The translations under genes and the position numbers were made by a program. Below are positions 35,813 through 45,400 of a stretch of DNA of 64,000 nucleotides, piece by piece (positions within the stretch are counted from its first letter, which is position 1; each line of letters opens with the position of its first letter). The notes under the pieces were generated by a model. The model was not told the DNA's origin, searched no databases, and saw only the letters and a program-made list of their open reading frames with translations. Source of the stretch: Roseovarius spongiae (GTDB lineage: Bacteria; Pseudomonadota; Alphaproteobacteria; Rhodobacterales; Rhodobacteraceae); the NCBI RefSeq assembly GCF_003651245.1, contig NZ_RAPE01000001.1, forward strand, positions 992,001 through 1,056,000, given 5' to 3'.

Positions 35813-36274
35813 TCAGAGCGCGCGCACGGCTTCCAGCGCCTCTTCGGCGTGGCCGGGAACCTTGACCTTGCGCCAGACCCGGGCGATGCGCCCGTCGCCG
35901 TCGATCAGGAAAGTGCTGCGCTCGATCCCGTGGAAGGTCTTGCCATACATTTTCTTCTCGACCCAGACGCCATACGCCTCGCAGGTTTTGGCATCCGCGT
36001 CCGACAGCAGCGGCATCGCGAGGCCATGCTTGGCCTTGAACTTGTCATGCTTGGCGACGCTGTCGGCCGAAATGCCAAGCACCAGCGCGCCGGCGGCTTC
36101 GAATTCCGGCAGAAGCGCCGTAAATTCCAGCGCCTCTCGGGTGCAGCCAGAGGTGTCGTCGCGCGGGTAGAAGAACAGGACAACCGGCGCGGGGCGCAGC
36201 GCGCTCAGCCGGATTTCGCCGCCGCCGTCGCGCGGGAGTGTGAAATCGGGTGCGATGTCAGATATTTGTGGCAT
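35813..36274 (-). CDS. bcp: Thiol peroxidase of the Bcp/PrxQ family
   Basis: A 153-residue peroxiredoxin that reduces hydroperoxides. The peroxidatic cysteine is Cys44 in DDTSGCTREALEF. The resolving cysteine five residues later, found in E. coli Bcp, is replaced (Leu49). The only other cysteine is Cys98 in AKTCEAYGVW, close to where alternative-type Bcp proteins carry theirs, so this may be an atypical 2-Cys or a 1-Cys enzyme. It is divergent from the AsmA-like gene. Confidence 0.93.
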   Translation of the reverse strand: MPQISDIAPDFTLPRDGGGEIRLSALRPAPVVLFFYPRDDTSGCTREALEFTALLPEFEAAGALVLGISADSVAKHDKFKAKHGLAMPLLSDADAKTCEAYGVWVEKKMYGKTFHGIERSTFLIDGDGRIARVWRKVKVPGHAEEALEAVRAL

Positions 36275-36372
36275 GAGTCGTCCTTGGTCATGTGAATGCG
36301 GCTGTTATATTAGCGCCCAGCCGGCCAGAATGAAGCCCCGGCCGCGCCCGGCTTCCGCGCGATAGGACTTGA

Positions 36373-39300
36373 ATGAGCGAAACACCTCCCACCGCCCCGG
36401 CAGGGGACGCGCGCCGCCAGCGCCGCGCCCGGCGCAGGCGCAAGGCGGGGCTCTGGTCGCTGATCAGCATGGCGGTGCTCGCCGCGGCGGCCAGCCTGCT
36501 GATCCTGTCCTATCTCGGAACCCCGATCACCGTGCCCGATTGGCTGCGCGCCCGCATCACCGAACGCATTAACCGCGACACCGGCGATTTCAACGTCGAG
36601 CTGGGCCAGATGACCGTTGTGATCGAGCAGGGCTGGAAGCCGCGTCTCGCCCTGCGCGACGTGGTGTTGCGCGGCCCCGACGGCGCGCCGCTGGCGAACC
36701 TGTCGGAACTGGGCGGGCGCGTGGCGATGCGTCCGCTGCTGAGCGGACAGCTTCGGCCCGCAAGCATCCGGGTGTCCGGCGTGCAGTTGCGGCTGCGCCG
36801 CGACGCCAGCGGCATGGTCGATGTCTCGCTTGGCGAGGCGGCAGGCCAGCCTGCCGCGGCGCGGCGCGAGGCGCGGGGCCTCGGCGCGGTCATCGGGCAG
36901 ATCGACGACGCGCTGCAACGCCCGGTGCTGGCGGCGTTGAAGCGCGTCGCCATCGACAATATCACCCTGCGCTACGAGGACGCCCGCGCAGGGCGGGCGT
37001 GGAACGTCGACGGCGGCTCGATCGAGCTGACGCGAACCGGCGGCGACCTCGCCATGCGGGGTGACTTCTCGCTGCTGGGCAACCGCGCCTTCGCCAGCAC
37101 GGTCGAGGTGAACTACGCCAGCCATATCGGCGACACGGCGGCGGATTTCGGCGTCAACATCCAGGATATCCCTTCGGACGACATTTCCGGGCAATCGCCC
37201 GCGCTGGCGTGGCTCGGGGCGCTCGATGCGCCGATTTCGGGCGCGCTCCGGGTCGCGGTCGAGGAGGACGGCACGCTCGGGCCGCTCAACGCTACCCTGC
37301 AGATCGGCGCCGGCGTGCTGCAACCCAACGCCGCGACCAAGCCGATCGCGTTCACCTCGGCGCGCAGCTACTTCACCTACGACCCCAAGGCGCAAAGCAT
37401 GCGCTTCGAGAGCGTTTCTATCAGCAGCGAATGGGGGGCCGCGCGCGCCGAGGGCATCGCCTATCTGGTCGGCGTGGACGACAACGGCTGGCCGCGCGAG
37501 TTGCAGGCGCAGATGCGCGTCGCCGACATCAGCGCGAACCCCGCCGATCTCTACCCGGAGCCGATCCAGATCGACGCGGCGACCCTCGACATGCGCCTCG
37601 TGCTTGACCCGTTCCGCCTGAGCCTGGGGCAGCTCAGCCTGTCGGACCGGGGCCGCCAGCTGATCCTGAGCGGTGAGCTCAGGGGCACGCCCGAGGGCTG
37701 GGACCTCGCGCTTGACGGGCGCATGGACGGGCTGGAGCGCGACCGCCTGCTCGAGCTGTGGCCGCCCGCCGCCAGCGGCAACACCCGCGACTGGATCGCC
37801 CGCAACGTGCAGAGCGCGACGCTGAGCAACGTGCAGCTTGCCGTGCGCTCACCGCCCAAGCACCGCGCGGACGTGTTCCTGGGCTTCGATTTCTCCGACC
37901 TGACCACCGGGTTCATGCGGGACATGCCTCCGATCGAGGATGCCTCGGGTCACGCCACGCTCTATGACGACCGCTTCGTGATCCGCGCCGATACGGGCCG
38001 GGTCAAGCCTTCGCAGGGCGGGTATATCGACATCACAGGCACGAGCTTCATCGTGCCGGACGTCAACATCAAGCAGGCGCCGGCGCTGGTGAACCTCGAG
38101 ACCGACAGCACGATCACCGCGGCGCTGGCGCTTCTGGACGAGAAACCCTTTGGATTTCTGACCAAGCAGGGTCGCCCGGTCACGCTTGCCGACGGGGCGG
38201 CGCGAATTTCCGGCCGGCTTGATTTTCCGCTGAAGAAGAAGCTGGCGAATGACGAGGTGCGTTTCGACGTCACCGGCGCGCTGCGCGACGTGAGCAGCAC
38301 GGAACTGATCCCCGGTCGCACGCTTTCCGCCGATGCGCTCGCCGTGAATGCGGACAACGATCTGCTGACGGTCGGCGGCGACGGGCGGATCGGGCAGGTT
38401 CCGTTCACCGGCCAGTGGCGATCGCCGCTCGGCCCCGAGAACGGCGGCGGCAGCACGCTCACCGGCACGATCGAGCTGTCCCAGCGTTTCGCCGACGAGT
38501 TCGGCATCGGCCTGCCGCCGGGAAGCCTGAGCGGCGAGGGCGTCGGCGACATCACCGTTGACATGGAGCGCGGCGGCGTCGGGAGTTTCGCGCTGACCTC
38601 GGACCTTTCGGGCCTTGGCATGCGGTTGCAGCAGCTCGACTGGGCGCTGGCGCAGGGATCGCGCGGCCGGCTCGAGGTGCGCGGCAGGCTGGGAACGCCG
38701 CCGCAGATCGACCAGCTGGAACTGGACGCGCCCGGCCTCGACGCGCGTGGAAGCATCGCGCTCAGGGCGGGTGGCGCGCTTGAGCGGGCGCTGTTCTCGC
38801 GCGTCAAGGTGGGCGGGTGGCTCGACGCGCCGGTCGAACTGGTCGGGCGCGGGCAAGGGGTGGCGCCCGCCGTGCGCGTGACCGGCGGCGTCATCGATCT
38901 GCGCCAGACGACGATCACCCAGGGCAACGGCGGCGGCGGGCGCGGCGGGCCGGTGTCGCTGCAACTGGATCGGTTGCAGATATCCGACGGCATGGCGCTG
39001 ACCGGGTTCAGCGCCGAACTGGACACGTCGAACGGCACGGACGGGCGTTTCGCCGGGCGGGTCAACGGCGGCACGGCGATCACCGGGCGAATCATCCCGC
39101 AGGGCGGGCGCAGCGCCTTTCGCATCCAGTCGAAGAACGCGGGCGGCGTGCTTGGCGCGGCGGGGTTGCTGAAACAGGCGCGCGGCGGGACGCTCGACCT
39201 CGTGCTGCGCCCGGCGGAGGCGCCCGGAACCTACGACGGCCAGCTTGACGCCAGCGACGTCTGGCTGGTCGACGCGCCGGCGATGGCCGCGCTGCTGAGT

Positions 39301-39783
39301 TCGCTCAGCGTGGTCGGCTTGCTCGAACAGATGTCGGGCAACGGGATCCTGTTCAACGACGTCGACGCGCGCTTCCGGCTGTCGCCCGACCGGCTCACCC
39401 TGCTGTCGAGCAGCGCGGTCGGCGCGTCGATGGGAATCACCATGGACGGCTATTACTTCATGAACGAGAAACGCATGGACATGCAGGGGGTGATTTCGCC
39501 GATCTACATGGTCAACCAGGTCGGCGGCATCTTCACCCGGCGCGGCGAGGGGCTTGTCGGGGTGAATTACAAGCTGAAGGGTCCGGCCGCCGCGCCGCAG
39601 GTCAGCGTCAACCCGCTGTCGATCTTCACGCCCGGCATGTTCCGCGATATCTTCCGTCGCCCGCCGCCCAAGCTCGCCCGTCCGCGCGGCGCCGCGCCCG
39701 AGAGCGCACCCGCGCCCGAGCAGGAGAGCGCCCCGCCGAGGCGGCAAAACGCGCCGGGCCTGCCCGAGCGGCGCGGGCGCTAG
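36373..39783 (+). CDS. YhdP/AsmA-like large envelope protein
   Basis: A 1136-residue protein with a basic cytoplasmic N-terminus, one membrane helix (about 27-48) and a very long periplasmic part of beta-strand repeats. DUF3971-like sequence fills the middle, and an AsmA_2-like region lies near residues 930-1080 (with GYYFMNEKRMDMQGVISPIYMVN in pieces). A Pro/Arg-rich tail ends the protein. Such repeating-beta-groove proteins carry phospholipids between the inner and outer membranes. The ATG at 36373 is the first plausible start and faces bcp across 98 bases. Confidence 0.85.
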   Translation: MSETPPTAPAGDARRQRRARRRRKAGLWSLISMAVLAAAASLLILSYLGTPITVPDWLRARITERINRDTGDFNVELGQMTVVIEQGWKPRLALRDVVLRGPDGAPLANLSELGGRVAMRPLLSGQLRPASIRVSGVQLRLRRDASGMVDVSLGEAAGQPAAARREARGLGAVIGQIDDALQRPVLAALKRVAIDNITLRYEDARAGRAWNVDGGSIELTRTGGDLAMRGDFSLLGNRAFASTVEVNYASHIGDTAADFGVNIQDIPSDDISGQSPALAWLGALDAPISGALRVAVEEDGTLGPLNATLQIGAGVLQPNAATKPIAFTSARSYFTYDPKAQSMRFESVSISSEWGAARAEGIAYLVGVDDNGWPRELQAQMRVADISANPADLYPEPIQIDAATLDMRLVLDPFRLSLGQLSLSDRGRQLILSGELRGTPEGWDLALDGRMDGLERDRLLELWPPAASGNTRDWIARNVQSATLSNVQLAVRSPPKHRADVFLGFDFSDLTTGFMRDMPPIEDASGHATLYDDRFVIRADTGRVKPSQGGYIDITGTSFIVPDVNIKQAPALVNLETDSTITAALALLDEKPFGFLTKQGRPVTLADGAARISGRLDFPLKKKLANDEVRFDVTGALRDVSSTELIPGRTLSADALAVNADNDLLTVGGDGRIGQVPFTGQWRSPLGPENGGGSTLTGTIELSQRFADEFGIGLPPGSLSGEGVGDITVDMERGGVGSFALTSDLSGLGMRLQQLDWALAQGSRGRLEVRGRLGTPPQIDQLELDAPGLDARGSIALRAGGALERALFSRVKVGGWLDAPVELVGRGQGVAPAVRVTGGVIDLRQTTITQGNGGGGRGGPVSLQLDRLQISDGMALTGFSAELDTSNGTDGRFAGRVNGGTAITGRIIPQGGRSAFRIQSKNAGGVLGAAGLLKQARGGTLDLVLRPAEAPGTYDGQLDASDVWLVDAPAMAALLSSLSVVGLLEQMSGNGILFNDVDARFRLSPDRLTLLSSSAVGASMGITMDGYYFMNEKRMDMQGVISPIYMVNQVGGIFTRRGEGLVGVNYKLKGPAAAPQVSVNPLSIFTPGMFRDIFRRPPPKLARPRGAAPESAPAPEQESAPPRRQNAPGLPERRGR

Positions 39784-39864
39784 CGGATGGCGCGTCCCAG
39801 GTGACAATCCCCGCGGTTCCGGTTAGCAGGCGGGTGATTTTCACTCCCCACGGGGGCCCGAGCC

Positions 39865-40920
39865 ATGAAGCTGAGCGATTTCGATTTCGACCTGCCAGAG
39901 TCCCTGATCGCCACCCGCCCCGCGCGACCGCGCAGCGCCGCGCGCCTGCTGGTGGCCAGGGGTGACGCGATCACGGATGCGCATGCGTTCGACCTGCCCG
40001 ACTGGCTGCGCGCTGGCGACCGGCTGGTGCTGAATGACACGCGGGTGATCCCCGCACGCCTCGAGGGGCTGCGCCATCGCAGCGGGGCTGCGGGCGACAC
40101 CCAGGCGCGGATCGAGGTCACGCTGCTCGAGCCGCGCCCCGAGGCCGGGACATGGACCGCGATGATCAAGCCGCTGAAGAAGCTGCGCGAGGGCGAAATG
40201 GTGCGCTTCGCCGCCGGTCTGAGCGCCGAGTTGCTGGCCAAGGCGGACGGGCAGGGCGTGCTGCGGTTCAACCTCGCCGGCGAGGATTTCGACGCGGCGC
40301 TGGCGAAGGCGGGCGCGATGCCATTGCCGCCCTATATCGCCGCGCGCCGCGCGGCGGACGCGCGGGACGCCGAGGATTACCAGACCGTCTGGGCCCGCCG
40401 CCCCGGCGCCGTCGCCGCGCCCACCGCGTCGCTGCATTTCGACGACGCGCTCTTGGCCGCGCTCGCCGCGCGCGGGGTCGAGATCAGCTATGTCACGCTG
40501 CATGTCGGCGCGGGCACCTTCCTGCCCGTCAAGGTCGAGGACGTGACACGCCACAGGATGCACGCCGAATGGGGCGAGGTGACGCAATCCGCCGCCGCCG
40601 AGATCGCCGCCACCCGGAGCGCGGGCGGGCGCGTCATTCCCGTGGGCACCACGGCGCTGCGCCTGATCGAGAGCGCGGCGCGAGACAGCGGCGCCATCGC
40701 GCCCTGGCAGGGGGAGACAGACATCTTCATCTATCCCGGCTTCGACTTCCGCGTGACCGACGCGCTGGTGACCAATTTCCACCTGCCCAGATCCACGTTG
40801 ATGATGCTCGTGGCGGCATGGATGGGGCATGACGCGATCCGGCGGATCTACGCGCATGCGGTGGAGCGAGGCTATCGCTTTTTCTCCTATGGCGACGCTT
40901 CGTTGTTGATCCCGCGCTGA
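39865..40920 (+). CDS. queA: S-adenosylmethionine:tRNA ribosyltransferase-isomerase
   Basis: Transfers and rearranges the ribosyl part of SAM onto preQ1 in tRNA to give epoxyqueuosine. The 351-residue protein begins [16 protein letters not shown] and has [14 protein letters not shown] (about 53-66), the [14 protein letters not shown] block (about 210-223) and the C-terminal [14 protein letters not shown]. All family blocks are present and the length is typical. Confidence 0.97.
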   Translation: MKLSDFDFDLPESLIATRPARPRSAARLLVARGDAITDAHAFDLPDWLRAGDRLVLNDTRVIPARLEGLRHRSGAAGDTQARIEVTLLEPRPEAGTWTAMIKPLKKLREGEMVRFAAGLSAELLAKADGQGVLRFNLAGEDFDAALAKAGAMPLPPYIAARRAADARDAEDYQTVWARRPGAVAAPTASLHFDDALLAALAARGVEISYVTLHVGAGTFLPVKVEDVTRHRMHAEWGEVTQSAAAEIAATRSAGGRVIPVGTTALRLIESAARDSGAIAPWQGETDIFIYPGFDFRVTDALVTNFHLPRSTLMMLVAAWMGHDAIRRIYAHAVERGYRFFSYGDASLLIPR

Positions 40921-41023
40921 AACGCTGCCAACGCGGCGCAGAGTGACCAATGTGAGTCGCGAACCGCGCTGACAGGCCCGCGCCGGGCCGTCAGGTTGGC
41001 CGAAACAGGGCAGGGGACCGCTG

Positions 41024-42283
41024 ATGTTCAACGTTTTGGCAAGCGCATGGGCGCTGCTGCTGGGGATGATGCTCCTGCAGCTCGGCAACGGCATGCAGGG
41101 CACGTTGCTGGGGGTGCGCGGCCAGATAGAAGGCTTCTCGACGCTCGAGATGTCGCTGGTCATGTCCGGTTATTTCGTCGGCTTCCTGTTCGGATCGCGC
41201 AAAGCGCCCGACCTGATTCGCCGGGTGGGTCACGTGCGGGTCTTCGCCGCGCTCGCCTCGATGATCTCGGCGGTGATGATCCTCTATCCCACGTGGACCA
41301 ACCCCTGGGCCTGGGGCGCGGGGCGCATCCTGATCGGTTTCTGCTTTTCCGGCGTGTACGTCACCGCGGAAAGCTGGCTCAACAACGCCGCGAGCAACGA
41401 GAACCGGGGCAAGGCGCTGTCGCTTTACATGATGGTGCAGATGATCGGGATCGTGTCGGCGCAGGGGATGATGCTCGTGGCCGACCCGGGCGGGTTCATC
41501 CTGTTCATCATTCCCTCGGTGCTGATTTCACTGTCCTTCGCGCCGATCCTGCTGTCGATCAGCCCGACTCCGGCCTTCGACACGACCAAGCCGATGACGC
41601 TGCGCCAGCTTTTCGACGTGTCCCCGCTGGGCTGCGTCGGCATGTTTCTACTGGGTGGCGTGTTCTCGGCGCAGTTCGGCATGGCGGCGGTCTACGGCGC
41701 CGAGGCCGGGCTGCGGGTGGGGCAGATCTCGGCCTTCGTGTCGGCCTTCTACATCGGCGCGCTGGTGGTGCAGTATCCGCTGGGCTGGCTGTCGGACCGG
41801 ATGGACCGGCGGCTGCTGATCGGGGTCGCGGCGACGCTGGTCGGCGTGGGCGCCATACTCGGGATGTTTCTCGGCGGCTATTTCCCCGCGCTGGTGGTCT
41901 CGGCCTTCATCGTCGGGGGCATGTCGAACCCGCTCTATTCGCTGTTGATCGCGCATACCAACGACTTCCTTCAGCACGAGGACATGGCCGCCGCTTCCGG
42001 CGGACTGGTGTTCATCAACGGGCTGGGCGCGGTCGCCGGGCCGGTGATCACCGGCTGGATGATGGGCGTGATCGGGGTGCACGCGTTCTTTCTATTCATC
42101 GGGATCCTCGGGTTCACGATGGCGGCATACGCCGCCTACCGGATGACCCAGCGCCCCGCGCCCTCGGTCGAGGAAACCGACAGCTACGCCCCGGTGATGC
42201 CGTCGTCCTCGCCGCTGGCCGTCGAATACGCGCAGGAATACGCGATCGAGACTGCGCAGGAAGACGCCGAAGAGTCCGAGTAG
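41024..42283 (+). CDS. Major facilitator superfamily transporter (YcaD-like)
   Basis: A 419-residue permease with twelve hydrophobic segments. The loop GSRKAPDLIRRVGHVR between helices 2 and 3 and YPLGWLSDRMDRR in the second half are the MFS loop motifs. The last 35 residues form an acidic cytoplasmic tail. Substrate unknown. It follows queA by 103 bases on the same strand. Confidence 0.88.
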   Translation: MFNVLASAWALLLGMMLLQLGNGMQGTLLGVRGQIEGFSTLEMSLVMSGYFVGFLFGSRKAPDLIRRVGHVRVFAALASMISAVMILYPTWTNPWAWGAGRILIGFCFSGVYVTAESWLNNAASNENRGKALSLYMMVQMIGIVSAQGMMLVADPGGFILFIIPSVLISLSFAPILLSISPTPAFDTTKPMTLRQLFDVSPLGCVGMFLLGGVFSAQFGMAAVYGAEAGLRVGQISAFVSAFYIGALVVQYPLGWLSDRMDRRLLIGVAATLVGVGAILGMFLGGYFPALVVSAFIVGGMSNPLYSLLIAHTNDFLQHEDMAAASGGLVFINGLGAVAGPVITGWMMGVIGVHAFFLFIGILGFTMAAYAAYRMTQRPAPSVEETDSYAPVMPSSSPLAVEYAQEYAIETAQEDAEESE

Positions 42284-42405
42284 CCCGGGGGATGTGACTG
42301 GTATGACGTTGTTGAAGCATTACTTTACTGTAAATGCAGCGCGAAATGGCGCTATCCTGTCATAGACCAGGGTGGCGGCGAGCGAGTCAGACGAGGAGTG
42401 GACCA

Positions 42406-42990
42406 GTGGTGACGCCTGAGGATGTGTTGAGTTTCTGGCTGGACGAGATCGGAGCGAAGGGCTGGTACGCCGTCTCCAGGGACCTCGATGAGAAGATCCG
42501 GACGAGCTTCCACGACACATGGCTGCGCGCGAAACAGGGCGAATGCGGCCAGTGGCTGACCGATCCCAAGGACATCCTGGCCTATATCATCCTGATGGAT
42601 CAGTTTCCGCGCAACATGTTCCGCGACTCGGGCGAGGCCTTTTCCACGGACAGGCATGCCCTCGCGGCGGCCAAGACCGCGATCCGGCGCAAATGGGACC
42701 TGCGCACCGAGGAGCCGGCGCGGCAGTTCTTCTACCTGCCTTTGATGCATTCGGAGAACCTGTGCGACCAGGAACGCTGCATCCGCATGGTCTGTGACCG
42801 CATGCCGAAGACGGGGGCGAACACCCTCTTGCACGCCCGCGCGCATCGCGAGGTGATCCGCCAGTTCGGCCGCTTTCCCTATCGCAACGAGGCGCTGGGC
42901 CGCGAAACGAACCCGCCTGAGCGCGCCTATCTGGATGCGGGCGCCTATGCGACAACAGTGCGCGAGCTTCAGCACAAGGACGCGGCCTGA
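42406..42990 (+). CDS. DUF924 family protein
   Basis: A 194-residue, TPR-like helical protein with the family signature LMDQFPRNMFRDSGEAFSTD (in two pieces around residues 62-81) and PLMHSENLCDQE. The start is a GTG (42406; a second GTG directly follows) with ACGAGGAG 7 bases upstream. The function of the family is unknown. This is the last clearly core gene before the accessory block that begins near 43.0 kb. A hairpin (CGTGAC at 42998 with GTCACG at 43017) follows the stop but lacks a U-run. Confidence 0.85.
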   Translation: MVTPEDVLSFWLDEIGAKGWYAVSRDLDEKIRTSFHDTWLRAKQGECGQWLTDPKDILAYIILMDQFPRNMFRDSGEAFSTDRHALAAAKTAIRRKWDLRTEEPARQFFYLPLMHSENLCDQERCIRMVCDRMPKTGANTLLHARAHREVIRQFGRFPYRNEALGRETNPPERAYLDAGAYATTVRELQHKDAA

Positions 42991-43037
42991 CCTGTTACGT
43001 GACGCACCCGCCGGGGGTCACGCCCTGACGGCGTCGC

Positions 43038-43433
43038 TCATGCAGACGCGATTGCCATCGGACCGGCGAAGATCAGCGCGAGGAGATCGGTTCGACCATT
43101 GGCGCCGGTCTTCTGGAACAGTTTGCGCATCTTAGAGGCGGGCGTCATCCGCGACGCGCTTGGTTCCTCTGAGACGCCAGACAGCCCTCGTTCTGCCCAG
43201 CTTTGCGTGACACTCTGTTCGGCGCTGGTACTCTCCTGTTCGACAAGCGCGTGAAAGCGGAGATACGCCGACGCGTCAGAGAGCGACCACTCTGCGAATG
43301 TGCATTCCGGCGCCACAGGTGAGTCGCTTGAGCATCTTAAAAAACACACTGTTTCGCGGCTTTCGTCACTTGCGCAGGGATTCGTCAAGAATTTGTCAAA
43401 TTTGCTGGGCATTCGGCCCCCGTCACAACGCAT
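43038..43433 (-). pseudogene. Possible remnant of a LuxR-type regulator (C-terminal helix only)
   Basis: The frame has 131 codons, but only the end looks meaningful. MRKLFQKTGANGRTDLLALI resembles the recognition and last helix of a LuxR/GerE HTH (pattern LxxIFxKTGxxxRxxLxxL). The preceding residues do not resemble a sensor domain or the first HTH helices. I read this as a degraded regulator at the island edge; chance resemblance is possible. The upstream codons, if translated, would start at the ATG at 43433. Confidence 0.3.
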
Positions 43434-44163
43434 GAGGGGTAACCAGTATGTTTATGGATTCAGGAAAAAAACTCATCGCATCGAGTGAGCGCGACACCGG
43501 CGATCCCGCGCCAAGTCTGACCCGCGATGTTTTCCCCGAGTTAAGAGAGCAGGCCGAACTCAATGAAACGTCGCAACCGCATGTGCTGTGCAGGATCGGC
43601 AGGTTGATGATCTGCCTTGAACGACGCACGGCCTGAGCGAGATGCGGCGCAAGCGGGCGATATTCACGGCAAAGCGCAAGGCTGCGTTTCTCGCGCCGCG
43701 CCCCGAGAACGCGGACGGCTTTAACCAGCATATTTGGCGTGGCCAACGAGACCAGCCTACATCTGCGAGTTTTCCGGTGTAGCTGTCTTCTCGACGCCTT
43801 GCGGTTCCCCGCGTTCTCCGGAAACGAAAACCTGCGGAGGCCGTCTGAGGCGGCTTGATTAAGCTTCTTGCCTTTTGGGATTTTGGCTCCGGCGGTAGGG
43901 GCCGCTCCCCAGACTCAAAACCCATTGATTTCAAATGATTTTCTTGGTGCGTTTTCGGTCGGTACTTGCATGGACTCCATGATGTGTATGGGATCGTGAC
44001 GTACTCGGGGCACCGATACAAGCACCAATCTGGTCACCAGATAACGGGTATCCGAATCGCGCCGGGTTTCCCGGAGGCTCCAAGTCCCGAGTAGTGTGGC
44101 GGCTATTTTCAAAGAGAAGAAGGGTGATACCATGGTTCCACTCGTCATTTAATCGACGAAAGC
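43434..44163. other. Gene-poor, probably decayed stretch at the island boundary
   Basis: About 730 bases without a supportable gene. A 62-codon frame at 43448-43636 (plus) has an AGGGG ribosome site 8 bases before its ATG but no recognisable content. The DNA is more AT-rich than the core to the left. The right part contains one copy of a direct repeat (43915-44035). No transposase, integrase or tRNA gene is visible. Confidence 0.5.
43915..44035. repeat. Direct repeat copy A (121 bp)
   Basis: Aligns without gaps to 46353-46473. A 43-base block (43944-43986, starting TTGGTGCGTTTTCGGTCGG) is identical in both copies, and the outer parts are diverged. On the minus strand both copies read through to a stop as the same peptide end (HIMESMQVPTENAP, then a few residues and Phe-stop). 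An 11-base palindrome ATGGACTCCAT-type element lies inside the block. The copy sits 129 bases past the stop of the DarT-like gene. Confidence 0.85.
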
Positions 44164-44970
44164 TCAATCTTCGGGCGGATAGAGATATACCCCATCTCCT
44201 AAATATGCCGGTGCACCATCTTCGTGGGCGAGATCTTCGTATAACATTCGGTATTCATGCTCGGCTGAAGGGCCTGGTTCAAGTGACCGCTCAACATAGC
44301 CCCAGCTTCTCTTCGCGCTAAGTTTTCTGCTGCCCATCCAAGCCTTCTTGATCCAGGCTTGGTGCTTCAGATTCTCAAACTCCGGCGCGAACCGATCGTG
44401 ACAGACGTCATCAAGAAAGAACGCACCGATGATCGCGTCAGATGGTATGGCCTCCCAGACCTGTATCTCCGATAGCGGAAATGTTGGAAAGCAATCGGGC
44501 AGGTAATGCGCATGGCGAAAGGAGGACTCGCGCGCCGGATTATAGGGGTCGCGGTCTTCGAATAATTCCAGAAAAGCCTTGGTCGTGCCTGCTGTGCGTG
44601 CATGAAATTTAGAGGAACCGTTCCCTGCCCCACCGGCATAGAAATGGCATTCGAGAGACCACAGCAGGTCTGGAGTCAGCGCAAGGAAAACCCAGTCATA
44701 GTTCGGTGACCGATCCCTCTTGCCTTGGAACATCTCCCACCAGAATGCCGGCAAAGACACCGAAATCGCCCCGTCGCAACCGTCGAGGCGATCTACATCA
44801 CTGGCCAACACTTGCTGCATCTCTGGATGAGAATGCGTAGGAAACGCTTCGCGTGACTGGATCCCGTTCTTCAGGATGGACGGGATGTTTTCAGCAAGTG
44901 TGAAGTGGAGCAAATAAGGAATCTCACGATCTTCGATTTCTTGCCGAATAATGCGGGTGCGTCTACTCAT
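44164..44970 (-). CDS. DarT-like (DUF4433) ADP-ribosyltransferase toxin
   Basis: A 268-residue protein from the ATG at 44970. The N-terminal PYLLHFTLAENIPSILKNGI (His22 in HFT) matches the NAD-binding start of DUF4433/DarT proteins. Further on come AISVSLPAFWWEMF, a long middle insertion, and the block FPLSEIQVWEAIPSDAII, where DarT proteins carry the catalytic Glu just before the IP turn. DarT enzymes attach ADP-ribose to bases in DNA and defend against phages, restrained by the macrodomain protein DarG. No macrodomain gene is next to it here, so it may be an orphan, differently controlled, or a relative with another target. Assignment is by motif reading. Confidence 0.6.
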   Translation of the reverse strand: MSRRTRIIRQEIEDREIPYLLHFTLAENIPSILKNGIQSREAFPTHSHPEMQQVLASDVDRLDGCDGAISVSLPAFWWEMFQGKRDRSPNYDWVFLALTPDLLWSLECHFYAGGAGNGSSKFHARTAGTTKAFLELFEDRDPYNPARESSFRHAHYLPDCFPTFPLSEIQVWEAIPSDAIIGAFFLDDVCHDRFAPEFENLKHQAWIKKAWMGSRKLSAKRSWGYVERSLEPGPSAEHEYRMLYEDLAHEDGAPAYLGDGVYLYPPED

Positions 44971-45400
44971 GAATTTCACTTTTCGATCTGCTTACATGTA
45001 GGACAACACTGCATGCTGAACGCAAAACGCACAAGATCACATTGATCCAAACGATCCGGTCGGTTGGGTGACTAAATGGAACATACCGTGGAAACTGGCC
45101 GATAGGCGAACGGACCGAAAGTATCCTTCAGGTAAAGACCTTCGCACCTTCCACCTGGCGAGGCTTGGCAACGCGGGGCGTCGCCGCGCCAGTGCAACGT
45201 GTTCCGCCACGGCCGGAATTTCAAATTCTCCCTAAAGCTCCCCTTCATACACTTCGCAGCGAATGGCCGGAAACCGCCGTCCGTGTCGAGCGTGGCGAAC
45301 GGCCCTTACCAGTCATTCATTCTCGCAGTCAGCGCCGCGATACAGCTTCCCAAAAGCAGCCATTCGATGAGCGTAGCAATCCGTGCGACGCCAACACACT
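44971..45400. other. 430-base gap between the OST-HTH gene and the DarT-like gene, no gene seen
   Basis: A promoter for the DarT-like gene (minus) should lie near 44990-45060, where the DNA is AT-rich. The 45165-45437 plus-strand frame has no recognisable family and an atypical composition. The stretch around 45240-45400 looks like decayed sequence. Confidence 0.5.

Noticed and set aside
42998..43022. Hairpin after the DUF924 gene as intrinsic terminator or attachment site
   Set aside because: The stem is short (CGTGAC/GTCACG), there is no U-run, and no matching copy was found at another junction in the window.
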